Part shown: positions 16,706 to 23,805 of the stretch, piece by piece
How the letters are laid out: the number at the start of each line of letters is the position of its first letter
Numbering within the stretch: position 1 is the stretch's first letter
Position numbers and translations under genes: made by a program
Source: Vibrio sp. HA2012
Lineage (GTDB): Bacteria; Pseudomonadota; Gammaproteobacteria; Enterobacterales; Vibrionaceae
Direction: 5' to 3'
Assembly (NCBI RefSeq): GCF_002812955.1
Contig: NZ_PFXK01000002.1
Location: 310,001-374,000 of the forward strand
Length of the DNA: 64,000 nucleotides
The notes under the pieces: model-generated
Databases searched by the model: none
What the model was told of the DNA's origin: nothing
Seen by the model: the letters and a program-made list of their open reading frames with translations, nothing else

Positions 16706-17611
16706 ATGCGTTTTACCACAGATCACAATCATAACTTTGTTGCTCACAATGTGGATGGTGAAAAGAGGACAGTTTATGTACTTCTGCTGACTTTTATTAC
16801 TATGAGTGTAGAAATCGTTTCCGGTACGGTATTTGGTTCTATGGCACTTCTGGCAGACGGCTGGCATATGGGAACGCATGCTGCTGCGTTTTGTATCACT
16901 CTGTTTGCCTACCGGTATGCAAAAAAACACGCTCACAGTGACCGGTTCTCTTTTGGTACCGGTAAAGTGAGTGTGCTTAGCGGGTATACCAGTGCGATTG
17001 CTTTGGGAATTGTGGCCCTGCTGATGGTGGTTGAGTCGGTGCACCGCCTGCTTAATCCTGAGACAATCCGCTTTAATGAAGCCATAATGGTGGCTGTAAT
17101 TGGTTTGGTGGTGAATGTAGCCAGTATGTTCCTTTTGGACGACCATAATCATGACCACGGGCATGGCGAGGATCATCATCATTCCCATCACCACGACCAC
17201 AATCTCAGAGCTGCTTATATGCATGTGCTGGCAGATGCACTGACGTCGGTACTGGCTATCGTTGCGCTGCTGTTTGGTAAATTCTACGGCTGGTACTGGC
17301 TGGATGCGTTAATGGGGATCGTGGGCGCATTGGTGATCAGCAAATGGACAATCGGGCTGATGAAACAGACGGGACCAATTCTGCTGGATGAGAATATTGA
17401 TCTGGCGTACCGGGAATCCGTTGCCGAGGCACTGGCTCCGGAAGCAACGGTGAAAGATATGCATATCTGGAAGATCAGCGGTCACCATTACTCGGCAGCG
17501 ATAATTATTGAATCGAACAGTAATAAGTCAGTGGATGATTATAAGCAGATGTTAGAAAAGTTTGATAAGATTTATCATCTTATAATTGAGATACATCCGG
17601 CAGAAGTATGA
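16706..17611 (+). CDS. dmeF: CDF-family divalent metal exporter (DmeF-like)
   Basis: Cation diffusion facilitator that exports Co2+/Ni2+/Zn2+-type ions from the cytoplasm in exchange for protons. The 301-residue protein has six helices; ADGWHMGTH (D51, H54, H58) in TM2 and HVLADALTS in TM5 hold the transport-site His and Asp residues. The loop between TM4 and TM5 (about 145-168) is packed with His (HNHDHGHGEDHHHSHHHDH), a probable metal buffer. The N-terminal DHNHNF..HNVDGEKRT is typical of DmeF. It is the first gene of an operon with the MarR gene (ATGA overlap). Confidence 0.9.
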   Translation: MRFTTDHNHNFVAHNVDGEKRTVYVLLLTFITMSVEIVSGTVFGSMALLADGWHMGTHAAAFCITLFAYRYAKKHAHSDRFSFGTGKVSVLSGYTSAIALGIVALLMVVESVHRLLNPETIRFNEAIMVAVIGLVVNVASMFLLDDHNHDHGHGEDHHHSHHHDHNLRAAYMHVLADALTSVLAIVALLFGKFYGWYWLDALMGIVGALVISKWTIGLMKQTGPILLDENIDLAYRESVAEALAPEATVKDMHIWKISGHHYSAAIIIESNSNKSVDDYKQMLEKFDKIYHLIIEIHPAEV

Positions 17612-18024
17612 AAAATATACATAATCTGAATAAGGTGCTGACTGAATTCTATGACAAAATGTCATCCTGGGAACAATCGGTAGTCAGAGAAACCGGTTAT
17701 TCTTTAGCTCAGATCCATACTATTGAGGTACTGGGTTCTCATGGGTCTCTGAGGATGAAAGAACTGGCAGAGAAATTGGGTATCACGACCGGAACTTTGA
17801 CTGTTCAGATAGAGAAGCTTGTAAAAGCAGGGTTGATTGAACGCTGTCCTCATCCGACAGACCGGCGTGCGATTGTTGTCGCTTTGACAAATGAAGGGCT
17901 GGCTATTTACCAGCAACACAATTTATTGCATCTGGATTTAATTAAAGATCTTACTCGAAATATTTCCCGGGAGCAGGAAGATATTCTGATTGATTGTCTG
18001 GAAAAAATGATTCGGGAGTTCTGA
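17608..18024 (+). CDS. MarR-family repressor with AdcR-like metal ligands
   Basis: 138-residue winged-helix repressor; the MarR core (MKELAEKLGITTGTLTVQIEKL, then the wing with PTDRRAIVVALT) is clear. H37, H104 and H108 (HNLLH, an HxxxH pair) match the spacing of the zinc ligands in AdcR/ZitR, suggesting a Zn2+- or Co2+/Ni2+-sensing regulator. It overlaps the exporter gene by 4 bp (ATGA) and probably represses the operon through the two TTTGAT-N-ATCAAA palindromes. Metal sensing is inference from residues and context. Confidence 0.85.
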   Translation: MKNIHNLNKVLTEFYDKMSSWEQSVVRETGYSLAQIHTIEVLGSHGSLRMKELAEKLGITTGTLTVQIEKLVKAGLIERCPHPTDRRAIVVALTNEGLAIYQQHNLLHLDLIKDLTRNISREQEDILIDCLEKMIREF

Positions 18025-18105
18025 GTATCCGGTTAATTCCAGACTTGACAGACACATTTCAGTAATGGATAGTTTATCTGACAGGATAGTTAATAAGAAC
18101 TTGTA

Positions 18106-18492
18106 ATGCATAAGAGAACCCCCCCAACAATTTGGGTAACAGGACTGATGCTGGTAGCCTTTGTGCTATCCGGTATTTCTGTTGGTGCTCCTTTAATGCC
18201 CGACCAGGTATCGGTTAGTGAGTTTTCTATGTCTGCGGCTGAACATAGTGGTGGTATTACATGCGCTTCTTCTCAGGAGCACAGTATAGCAACAGAAATC
18301 GATTGCTGTAATGATGATGTTCCTGTCACCAGCCATCAATGCTGCCCTGTCAGTTGTGCCACCGGTTTGCTGATGTCTTCTCAGACAGTCAGCCTTGTTC
18401 ATCAGACGTCTACACTTATTCTTATTCCCCGGGATACAGTCAAGCATGCCAATTCGGTAGCGAGCACACTGTACCGTCCCCCGATAATCTGA
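18106..18492 (+). CDS. Secreted Cys-rich protein in copper/metal cluster
   Basis: 128-residue protein with a hydrophobic N-terminal signal segment (about 10-27) and seven Cys (ITC, DCC, HQCC, SC), several next to His or Asp. The C-terminus ends in LYRPPII, a feature I associate with DUF2946/CopL-type copper-induced proteins, though the overall match is weak. It precedes a cytochrome and a DUF411 protein on the same strand. Probably binds metal in the periplasm or is anchored in the inner membrane. Function not established. Confidence 0.6.
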   Translation: MHKRTPPTIWVTGLMLVAFVLSGISVGAPLMPDQVSVSEFSMSAAEHSGGITCASSQEHSIATEIDCCNDDVPVTSHQCCPVSCATGLLMSSQTVSLVHQTSTLILIPRDTVKHANSVASTLYRPPII

Positions 18493-18615
18493 TCCCTCTT
18501 CAGGGCATACATAGTGCCCGGCCAATTATAATGAACACGGTACTTCCGTGAATTTGGTGTGATATGTATAAGCGAACTCTTATAGTCAGCATTTATACAT
18601 TGGGAGAAAAATAGA

Positions 18616-19260
18616 GTGAACATTCTTAAAACCAAGTCTGTGAATATACTGACGGGTGGTGTGATTCTGCTAAGTATTTTTGTATTTACAGCAAATGCTC
18701 ATGAAGGAAAGCAACATGATAAGGTCAGTTCTGAAGAACTCAGCCAGAATATCCCCGTTCTTACATGGGATGATGTTGATTTTAAACAGGCTGAAACGTT
18801 ATTCCGTACAGCAGGTGGCTATGGCTGTGTGGCTTGTCATGGTCAGTTTGCTCAGGGAGGAGGTAATATCGGTGGCAACATCAGAAATCACTCATTGAGT
18901 CAAATTAATGATGCTCTTCAACATGAGCCAACGATGCAGTTACTGAATAAGGCGCTCAGCGCTGAAGACAAAAGATTATTGGCCGGATATTTACAGGCAC
19001 TGGGACAAGCCCGGCTTGTTGAGTGGACCATCGATAGTGAATCGTCCTATCAAAAAGTCTCTGTAGACAAAGGAATCGTCAGCCAGTTGGTGATTCTGAA
19101 TAAGACATTTGAGCCACTGGAGCTGTCTCTGGAATTTATTCGTCCCGGGCTCAGTTTATTTGTGGAACCGTACGCAACCGAAGCCATTCAATGGATGACT
19201 AAACCTGGCGTGATCCGGTTGCAGTATAAACAGAATATTCTTGATATTGATGTCAGATAA
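18616..19260 (+). CDS. Exported monoheme c-type cytochrome of copper cluster
   Basis: 214-residue protein with an N-terminal signal peptide (cleavage probably after ANA, residue 28) and a single heme-c motif CVACH at residues 71-75 followed by GGGNIGGNI; residues 55-130 form a cytochrome-c fold. The C-terminal part (about 135-214) looks like a beta-rich, cupredoxin-like domain but without obvious copper ligands. The start is GTG with GGGAG ten bases upstream. It lies in line with DUF411 and CC-peptide genes, a combination typical of copper-resistance loci in gamma-proteobacteria; a role in periplasmic copper oxidation is possible. Confidence 0.78.
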   Translation: MNILKTKSVNILTGGVILLSIFVFTANAHEGKQHDKVSSEELSQNIPVLTWDDVDFKQAETLFRTAGGYGCVACHGQFAQGGGNIGGNIRNHSLSQINDALQHEPTMQLLNKALSAEDKRLLAGYLQALGQARLVEWTIDSESSYQKVSVDKGIVSQLVILNKTFEPLELSLEFIRPGLSLFVEPYATEAIQWMTKPGVIRLQYKQNILDIDVR

Positions 19261-19285
19261 TGGTCTGAATATAAAGGAAAATAAG

Positions 19286-19726
19286 ATGAAAAAGATTTTT
19301 AATATTACTATCGTTTTTCTGCTGATGCTGAGTACAAACGCTTTTGCTAAGTCTGTAGTTGAACTTTATAAGTCACCAACATGCGGTTGCTGCAGTCAAT
19401 GGGCTGCCATAATGAAAGAGAAAGGATATGAGGTGAATATTCACCTGATGAATAACCGAGATTCAGTGAAAGATCCGTTTGACATGCCATCACAATTGAG
19501 CTCTTGTCATACTGCAGTTATTGACGGGTATATGGTGGAGGGGCATGTCCCGGAAGCTGATATTGCCCGCCTTCTGGAAGAACGGCCTTCCGATATCTCC
19601 GGGATAGCGGTTCCGGGGATGCCTCAGTATTCTCCCGGTATGGCATCTAGGGATAAAAATTATCAGGACTTTAATGTAGTGGCCTTTAATAAAGAGGGGC
19701 AGATGAGTTTGTATAGGAAGTATTGA
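19286..19726 (+). CDS. DUF411 periplasmic metal-binding protein
   Basis: 146-residue exported protein of the DUF411 family (CopG-like copper-resistance proteins). Signal peptide residues 1-21 (ending NAFA), then the thioredoxin-like YKSPTCGCCSQW with CGCC at about 33-36, and the conserved SSCHTAVIDGYMVEGHVP segment. The start is ATG 19286 (MKKIFN) with AAGGAAAATAAG upstream; an earlier in-frame start at 19241 would overlap the cytochrome and disrupt the signal peptide. Likely binds Cu(I) and may undergo thiol redox chemistry. Confidence 0.88.
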   Translation: MKKIFNITIVFLLMLSTNAFAKSVVELYKSPTCGCCSQWAAIMKEKGYEVNIHLMNNRDSVKDPFDMPSQLSSCHTAVIDGYMVEGHVPEADIARLLEERPSDISGIAVPGMPQYSPGMASRDKNYQDFNVVAFNKEGQMSLYRKY

Positions 19727-19728
19727 TC

Positions 19729-19848
19729 ATGGGATGTTGTAATCGACCACCAGCCGGAGGCCCGGAAAAGAAAGAGATGGGTAAGCTGGTTAAACTTATT
19801 GTCATATTTTGGGTGGTGATCTTTGTTATTGCCTACTTGTTTGGATAG
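19729..19848 (+). CDS. 39-residue Cys-Cys membrane peptide
   Basis: A short ORF starting two bases after the DUF411 stop codon: Met-Gly-Cys-Cys-Asn-Arg at the N-terminus, a Pro/Gly/Lys-rich linker, then one transmembrane helix (about residues 20-38, KLIVIFWVVIFVIAYLFG). Tight coupling to the DUF411 gene, the CC pair and the following strong terminator argue it is a real gene ending the operon. It may present a Cys pair at the membrane for copper or aid a copper-handling partner. Function is inference. Confidence 0.65.
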   Translation: MGCCNRPPAGGPEKKEMGKLVKLIVIFWVVIFVIAYLFG

Positions 19849-19869
19849 TTATTTAGCTTTGTAAGAACG

Positions 19870-19902
19870 AAAAACCGGCTTCAAAGATGAAGCCGGTTTT
19901 TC
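19870..19902 (+). terminator. Terminator after the CC-peptide gene
   Basis: AAAAACCGGCTTC and GAAGCCGGTTTTT form a 13-bp perfect stem with a 6-base loop and T-run; it can serve both the plus-strand copper operon and the convergent minus-strand gene. Confidence 0.9.
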
Positions 19903-19927
19903 ATAACAGATATACTATTTTTGGTTG

Positions 19928-20254
19928 CTATTTCTTATTACTGTCGTTGTCATCTGTGTCTGACCAGAAGTTGTGACAACCGGCAAATCCTCTGCCGTTA
20001 CCGGTAAAGTTTGCATGCATTTCTTTCATCCAGTCGATCATGGCGTTTGGATCATCATGCATTTTTTCCGCCCATTCCCGCATGGCTTGAGGATCATTAT
20101 GCAGTTTAAGCATAGTTTGATACTGCGGGCTGTCTTCATCCATCATTCCATGGTGAAAACCGAATCCATCACCATTACCACCGTGAGCATAAACACCGGC
20201 AGAAATAGCCAGCACACCAAGAATTGTTAAAATTTTCGTTGTCGTTTTCATCAT
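19928..20254 (-). CDS. Periplasmic His/Met-rich small protein
   Basis: 108-residue exported protein: signal peptide residues 1-23 (ends VYA, then HGGNGDGFGFHHGMM), followed by a helical repeat region with HNDPQAMREW and HDDPNAMIDW (an imperfect repeat of about 17 residues) and an acidic tail. His, Met and Asp enrichment fits a periplasmic metal-binding or chaperone role. Good ribosome-binding site (AAGGAAT). It is convergent with the copper operon and divergent from the two-component system, which may control it. Confidence 0.72.
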   Translation of the reverse strand: MMKTTTKILTILGVLAISAGVYAHGGNGDGFGFHHGMMDEDSPQYQTMLKLHNDPQAMREWAEKMHDDPNAMIDWMKEMHANFTGNGRGFAGCHNFWSDTDDNDSNKK

Positions 20255-20441
20255 ATATTCCTTCTGTTCTTGCGTATTTTCTTTACTGTAATTACAGCAG
20301 GAATGGTGTTTCTATGTGTGTCGTAACTGCTTTAATTTCTGATAGTTGATGACAAATGACAACATTGACATACTTTGCCACACTTTAAGAGAGATAAAGC
20401 CGCATAATAGATAATAAATCGCTTCCGTAAGAGGTAACCAG

Positions 20442-21167
20442 ATGGACAGGATCTACAACATTCTTGTTGTTGATGACCACAGTGAAATTAGAGAACTATT
20501 AAAACGTTTTCTGGTTCAGCATGGCTTTAAGGTCAGTGTCGCTGCTGATGGTGAAGAGATGAATACTCAGTTAGGTCATGGTCATTTTGATCTGATTATT
20601 CTGGATCTGATGCTACCGGGGAAAGATGGCGTTACTTTATGTCGGGAGATCCGAGCTGCTTCAAATATTCCGGTTATCATGCTGACGGCTCTGGGGGAAG
20701 ATATTGATCGGATAGTCGGACTGGAAGTTGGGGCTGATGATTATATCTCTAAACCTTTTAACCCCCGGGAATTACTGGCGAGAGTCAGAGCTGTACTGCG
20801 TCGTCATTTTGCTATTCCTAATATTAATGAACAGATTGCCACTAGCGGGCTGAAGTATCATTTTTCCGGATGGATACTTGAGGCGACAACCCGCGAACTT
20901 TTTAATCCTACTGGCTCTCTGGTGAGTCTTACATCAACGGAATTTGAGTTGTTAGTCGCGTTTTTGTCTCATCCGAATGTGGTGCTGAAAAGAGAAGATT
21001 TGCTGAAATTGGTTCAGGGACGGGGTGGTGATGTCTATGATCGGGCGATTGATACATTGATCAGCCGCTTGCGGAAAAAAATAGAGGTGAACCCTAAAAC
21101 TCCGAAACTAATCAAAACAATATGGGGGGGAGGATACCAGTTCAGTTGTGAGGTCGGACATGATTAG
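20442..21167 (+). CDS. OmpR/PhoB-family response regulator, probably copper responsive
   Basis: 241-residue DNA-binding response regulator. Receiver domain residues 1-120 has D11/D12, phospho-acceptor D55 (LIILDLMLPG) and K in YISKPF; the C-terminal winged helix (about 140-236) ends in IKTIWGGGYQF. It overlaps the sensor kinase gene by 8 bp. The association with a Met/His-rich sensor and neighbouring DUF411/cytochrome genes points to metal stress as the signal. Confidence 0.9.
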   Translation: MDRIYNILVVDDHSEIRELLKRFLVQHGFKVSVAADGEEMNTQLGHGHFDLIILDLMLPGKDGVTLCREIRAASNIPVIMLTALGEDIDRIVGLEVGADDYISKPFNPRELLARVRAVLRRHFAIPNINEQIATSGLKYHFSGWILEATTRELFNPTGSLVSLTSTEFELLVAFLSHPNVVLKREDLLKLVQGRGGDVYDRAIDTLISRLRKKIEVNPKTPKLIKTIWGGGYQFSCEVGHD

Positions 21168-22566
21168 CTGGTTCCAGAAACAGAAGCTGATCCATCAGAT
21201 TGGTGTAGTAATACTGAGCGGATTTGCAGTGAGTTTTTTCCTTTCTTTTTGTTTGCTCTCTTCTGAAACTTCGAAAAATATGAGTTTGCTATCATCGTCA
21301 GGAGCCGTTCAGAGGGTAATTTCTGTGGTGGATATTCTTTCCCGGACTCCGGTTGAATTACACGATTCAATTATTAGTGCCAGCAGAAGTTCAGACCTAT
21401 CATTATCTATCAGTTCAAGCCCCCATATTTCAGCAACAGAAATAAACAGTGATGCGGAACAAAAACTGATAAAGAGACTGAATGAAGCAGGTATCAACCA
21501 GGTTCATCTATCAATGGTGCAATATGCCAGACCGGCTGTTGATATGAACGAGATGCATAATGCCATGCTTTCTGGTCATTCGATGCATGACATACACAAT
21601 ATAAGACTGGGATATATTGCGACAGTTGAAGGGGCGGTAGAGCTGAAGTCGGGCGCGTGGCTGAACTTTTCATCCGGGGTACAAGAAGACATTACCCGCT
21701 GGTCTGTGAGCGTATTGTTTTCTCTTGGAGGGGTTATGCTCAGCACTATTTTTATTTCTTTACTTATTATCCAACATGCACTGAAGCCTGTAGGGAAATT
21801 AAGAGAGGCAGCAGATAATTTTGCAATGAATAAAAAAGTATTTCTGGTGGAACCGGAAAGTGCTAGAGACCTTTATCCAACAATTCAGGCTTTTAATGCG
21901 ATGCAGACCCAGCTTGCAGATTATATTCGGGACAGAACCAAACTGTTAGCTGCGATAGCTCATGATTTGAGAACCCCGCTGACCACACTGAGACTACGGC
22001 TAGAGTTTATTGACGAGAGTGAAGACAAGCAGCAGATGCTGCGAACGGTTTCTGTAATGGAAAATATGCTACTGGCTACCATGCAATTTGCCCGGGAAGA
22101 GAGCCGGATGGAAAATAGGCAATATTGTGATATCAATAGCCTGATTCAGACGATAGTGGATGAATATACAGATAAACATGTTCTTATCCAATATCAGCCG
22201 GAGCAAAGGTTAAGTGGGAACATCCCGCCACTGAGTATCCGACGAATGGTCGAAAACCTGCTGAATAACTCTGTTCAGTATGGGGGAGAGGATAATCAGA
22301 TTTCACTGGTGGTTAACAAAGAACATCAGAGCCTGACCATTTCGGTAGTCGATACCGGAATTGGTATTGATGAACGCTTGTTTGATGAAATGGTTAAACC
22401 GTTTACCCGCCTGAATGAGGCTCGGGATACAGACAGCTCTAATGTTGGACTGGGATTATCTATCACGGCTTCTATAGCGCAGGCGTACGGTGGCAGGCTG
22501 GTGCTGAAAAAGAACCTGCCTAAAGGGCTAATTGCTATGGTTAGTGTGTCACTGGGAAAGGACTAG
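21160..22566 (+). CDS. Sensor histidine kinase with Met/His-rich periplasmic loop
   Basis: 468-residue inner-membrane kinase. Two transmembrane helices (about 12-34 and 182-204) flank a periplasmic domain that contains MNEMHNAMLSGHSMHDIH (about 125-142), a dense Met/His cluster suited to Cu(I)/Ag(I). HAMP follows, then the H-box AIAHDLRTPLT (His about 267) and ATPase boxes (NNSVQYG, DTGIGI, GLGLSI). I prefer ATG 21160, which overlaps the response regulator stop, over a GTG at 21148. Copper sensing is inferred from the loop and neighbours, not proven. Confidence 0.88.
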   Translation: MISWFQKQKLIHQIGVVILSGFAVSFFLSFCLLSSETSKNMSLLSSSGAVQRVISVVDILSRTPVELHDSIISASRSSDLSLSISSSPHISATEINSDAEQKLIKRLNEAGINQVHLSMVQYARPAVDMNEMHNAMLSGHSMHDIHNIRLGYIATVEGAVELKSGAWLNFSSGVQEDITRWSVSVLFSLGGVMLSTIFISLLIIQHALKPVGKLREAADNFAMNKKVFLVEPESARDLYPTIQAFNAMQTQLADYIRDRTKLLAAIAHDLRTPLTTLRLRLEFIDESEDKQQMLRTVSVMENMLLATMQFAREESRMENRQYCDINSLIQTIVDEYTDKHVLIQYQPEQRLSGNIPPLSIRRMVENLLNNSVQYGGEDNQISLVVNKEHQSLTISVVDTGIGIDERLFDEMVKPFTRLNEARDTDSSNVGLGLSITASIAQAYGGRLVLKKNLPKGLIAMVSVSLGKD

Positions 22567-22585
22567 GATAAGGAGTAAAAGAAAG

Positions 22586-22616
22586 AGCCGGACTCCATGA
22601 GCTGAGCCCGGCTTTT
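22586..22616 (+). terminator. Terminator after the two-component system
   Basis: AGCCGGACTC pairs with GAGCCCGGCT-like sequence (one bulge/mismatch) and is followed by TTTT; lies between the sensor kinase and the convergent citX paralogue. Confidence 0.75.
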
Positions 22617-22646
22617 CCTGTGGAGAATTCGCTTACTTTAACTTAT

Positions 22647-23180
22647 TTATGCCACTGCATCTTTAGTAAAATATGCGTCGAATAGTTCCAGTACCTTAGC
22701 TTCAATTTCAGCTGTGGTATGGCTGTGAGCTGTTGCACAATAGCTTGCTGCGCAATCACAAAGAAGACATTTTCTGGCTTCCATCTGGCTGGCACTGCGA
22801 GAGAGTGTTTTTCCATCTGGACTGATAATGTCAATATTCATCAGCATGCCCAGCGGATGATATTTCTCAATTTGAATCATGGCTCTTTTGAGCTCGGAAG
22901 AAGCAATTCCTGCGACGACCAGTGTTGCTTCATTACCGGTTTTAGAATGAGTAATTTCACGGTTAACAATACGCGTATTTAATTCCTGAAGCTTGTCAGT
23001 AACAGTTTGGAAAGCAATTTCATAGATTTCTTTAGCGTATGAATGATGTGCTATTTCTTTAGGCAGGTGAGTTGTCACCATAACCAGCGGTAAAGCATGC
23101 TGTGATAGTAATCGTTGTTGACGACTAATTCTTGCCACTGTTTGTTCATGCGCATCACGTAATGTTACTGTACTTGGCAT
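22647..23180 (-). CDS. citX: CitX paralogue 1, citrate lyase apo-ACP phosphoribosyl-dephospho-CoA transferase
   Basis: CitX attaches the 2'-(5''-triphosphoribosyl)-3'-dephospho-CoA precursor to CitD. The 177-residue protein has the family segments HPLGMLMNIDIISPDG (conserved Asp residues) and the RKCLLCD Cys motif. Start ATG 23180 with GGAAG upstream; the longer ORF from 23216 adds 12 charged residues without family support. It is divergent from oadG and has its own copy of the cit motif 103 bp upstream. A second citX lies in citDEFXG at 32.7 kb, and the two are clearly diverged paralogues, so this one may modify the same carrier or a different one. Confidence 0.85.
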   Translation of the reverse strand: MPSTVTLRDAHEQTVARISRQQRLLSQHALPLVMVTTHLPKEIAHHSYAKEIYEIAFQTVTDKLQELNTRIVNREITHSKTGNEATLVVAGIASSELKRAMIQIEKYHPLGMLMNIDIISPDGKTLSRSASQMEARKCLLCDCAASYCATAHSHTTAEIEAKVLELFDAYFTKDAVA

Positions 23181-23280
23181 GGATTCTTCCTTTACGGTTC
23201 TCTTCTTTACGTACATATATTAACCGGGACACAAAAATAGAGATGAGGCTTTCAATGCAAAAAAATGTGGCGCTTGTGTT

Positions 23281-23302
23281 TTAAATGGTGTTAATAAATT
23301 TA
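23281..23302 (-). promoter_or_regulatory. Candidate CitB operator for divergent citX
   Basis: Read on the minus strand: AAATTTATTAACACCATTTA, 103 bp upstream of the citX start. It differs from the oadG copy at one core base. Confidence 0.55.
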
Positions 23303-23407
23303 ATTTTTATTCGTAGAAAAAAGTGACGGAAGATAGATATACACAAAATTATTCTTGATTATCTGCGGAAATTGTCTTTTTTATATAAGGAACAATTTGC
23401 ACTTAAA

Positions 23408-23430
23408 ATAAAATTTATTAACGCCATTTA
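23408..23430 (+). promoter_or_regulatory. Candidate CitB operator for oadGAB
   Basis: AAATTTATTAACGCCATTTA, 104 bp upstream of the oadG start, oriented like the citC copy. Part of a three-site set unique to citrate genes in what I could scan. Confidence 0.55.
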
Positions 23431-23532
23431 ATACGTTTAATGGTTTCAATTGGATGATGCACTTCACGAAGTAGCTATGCTTTGCTCAGTTAGACTGGCC
23501 GGACATTTTTTACTGATAGGTTTGAAGTCATC

Positions 23533-23787
23533 ATGAACGAAAGTCCGATCATTCTTGAAGGCGTGACTCTAATGCTGTTAGGCATGGGGTTCGTCTTCTG
23601 TTTCCTTGCACTTTTAGTAGGTGCCACACGCCTGCTCTCAACAGTCGCTATCAAATATGCTCCGCCGGCTCCACCGGCAAAAGCTCCGGCTTCTTCAGCT
23701 TCGGCAGCACAGTCCGAGGATAATGTGGTTGCGGCGATTGCTGCAGCACTGCATCACCACAAGAAAAAACTTAGTCAACAAGCGTAA
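23533..23787 (+). CDS. oadG: OadG, oxaloacetate decarboxylase gamma subunit
   Basis: Small membrane subunit of the Na+-pumping oxaloacetate decarboxylase; it holds the complex together. 84 residues: one transmembrane helix (about 10-32), a Pro/Ala-rich linker (APPAPPAKAPASS) and a C-terminal region with HHHKKK, matching the usual OadG layout in which the C-terminus binds OadA and Zn2+. It is first in oadG-oadA-biotin carrier-oadB, 18 bp before oadA. Confidence 0.93.
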   Translation: MNESPIILEGVTLMLLGMGFVFCFLALLVGATRLLSTVAIKYAPPAPPAKAPASSASAAQSEDNVVAAIAAALHHHKKKLSQQA

Positions 23788-23805
23788 GATTACAGGGGAT
23801 CTACA

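Larger units (their letters stand above)
23181..23532. promoter_or_regulatory. Divergent citX/oadG control region
   Basis: 352 bp without a gene, very AT-rich. It holds two inverted copies of the shared cit motif (23281-23302 and 23408-23430), one for each divergent gene at about 103-104 bp from its start codon. No ORF or terminator is seen inside. Confidence 0.6.

Noticed and set aside
21148..21159. GTG start for the copper-type sensor kinase
   Set aside because: ATG 21160 overlaps the response-regulator stop in the usual way and begins a better N-terminus.
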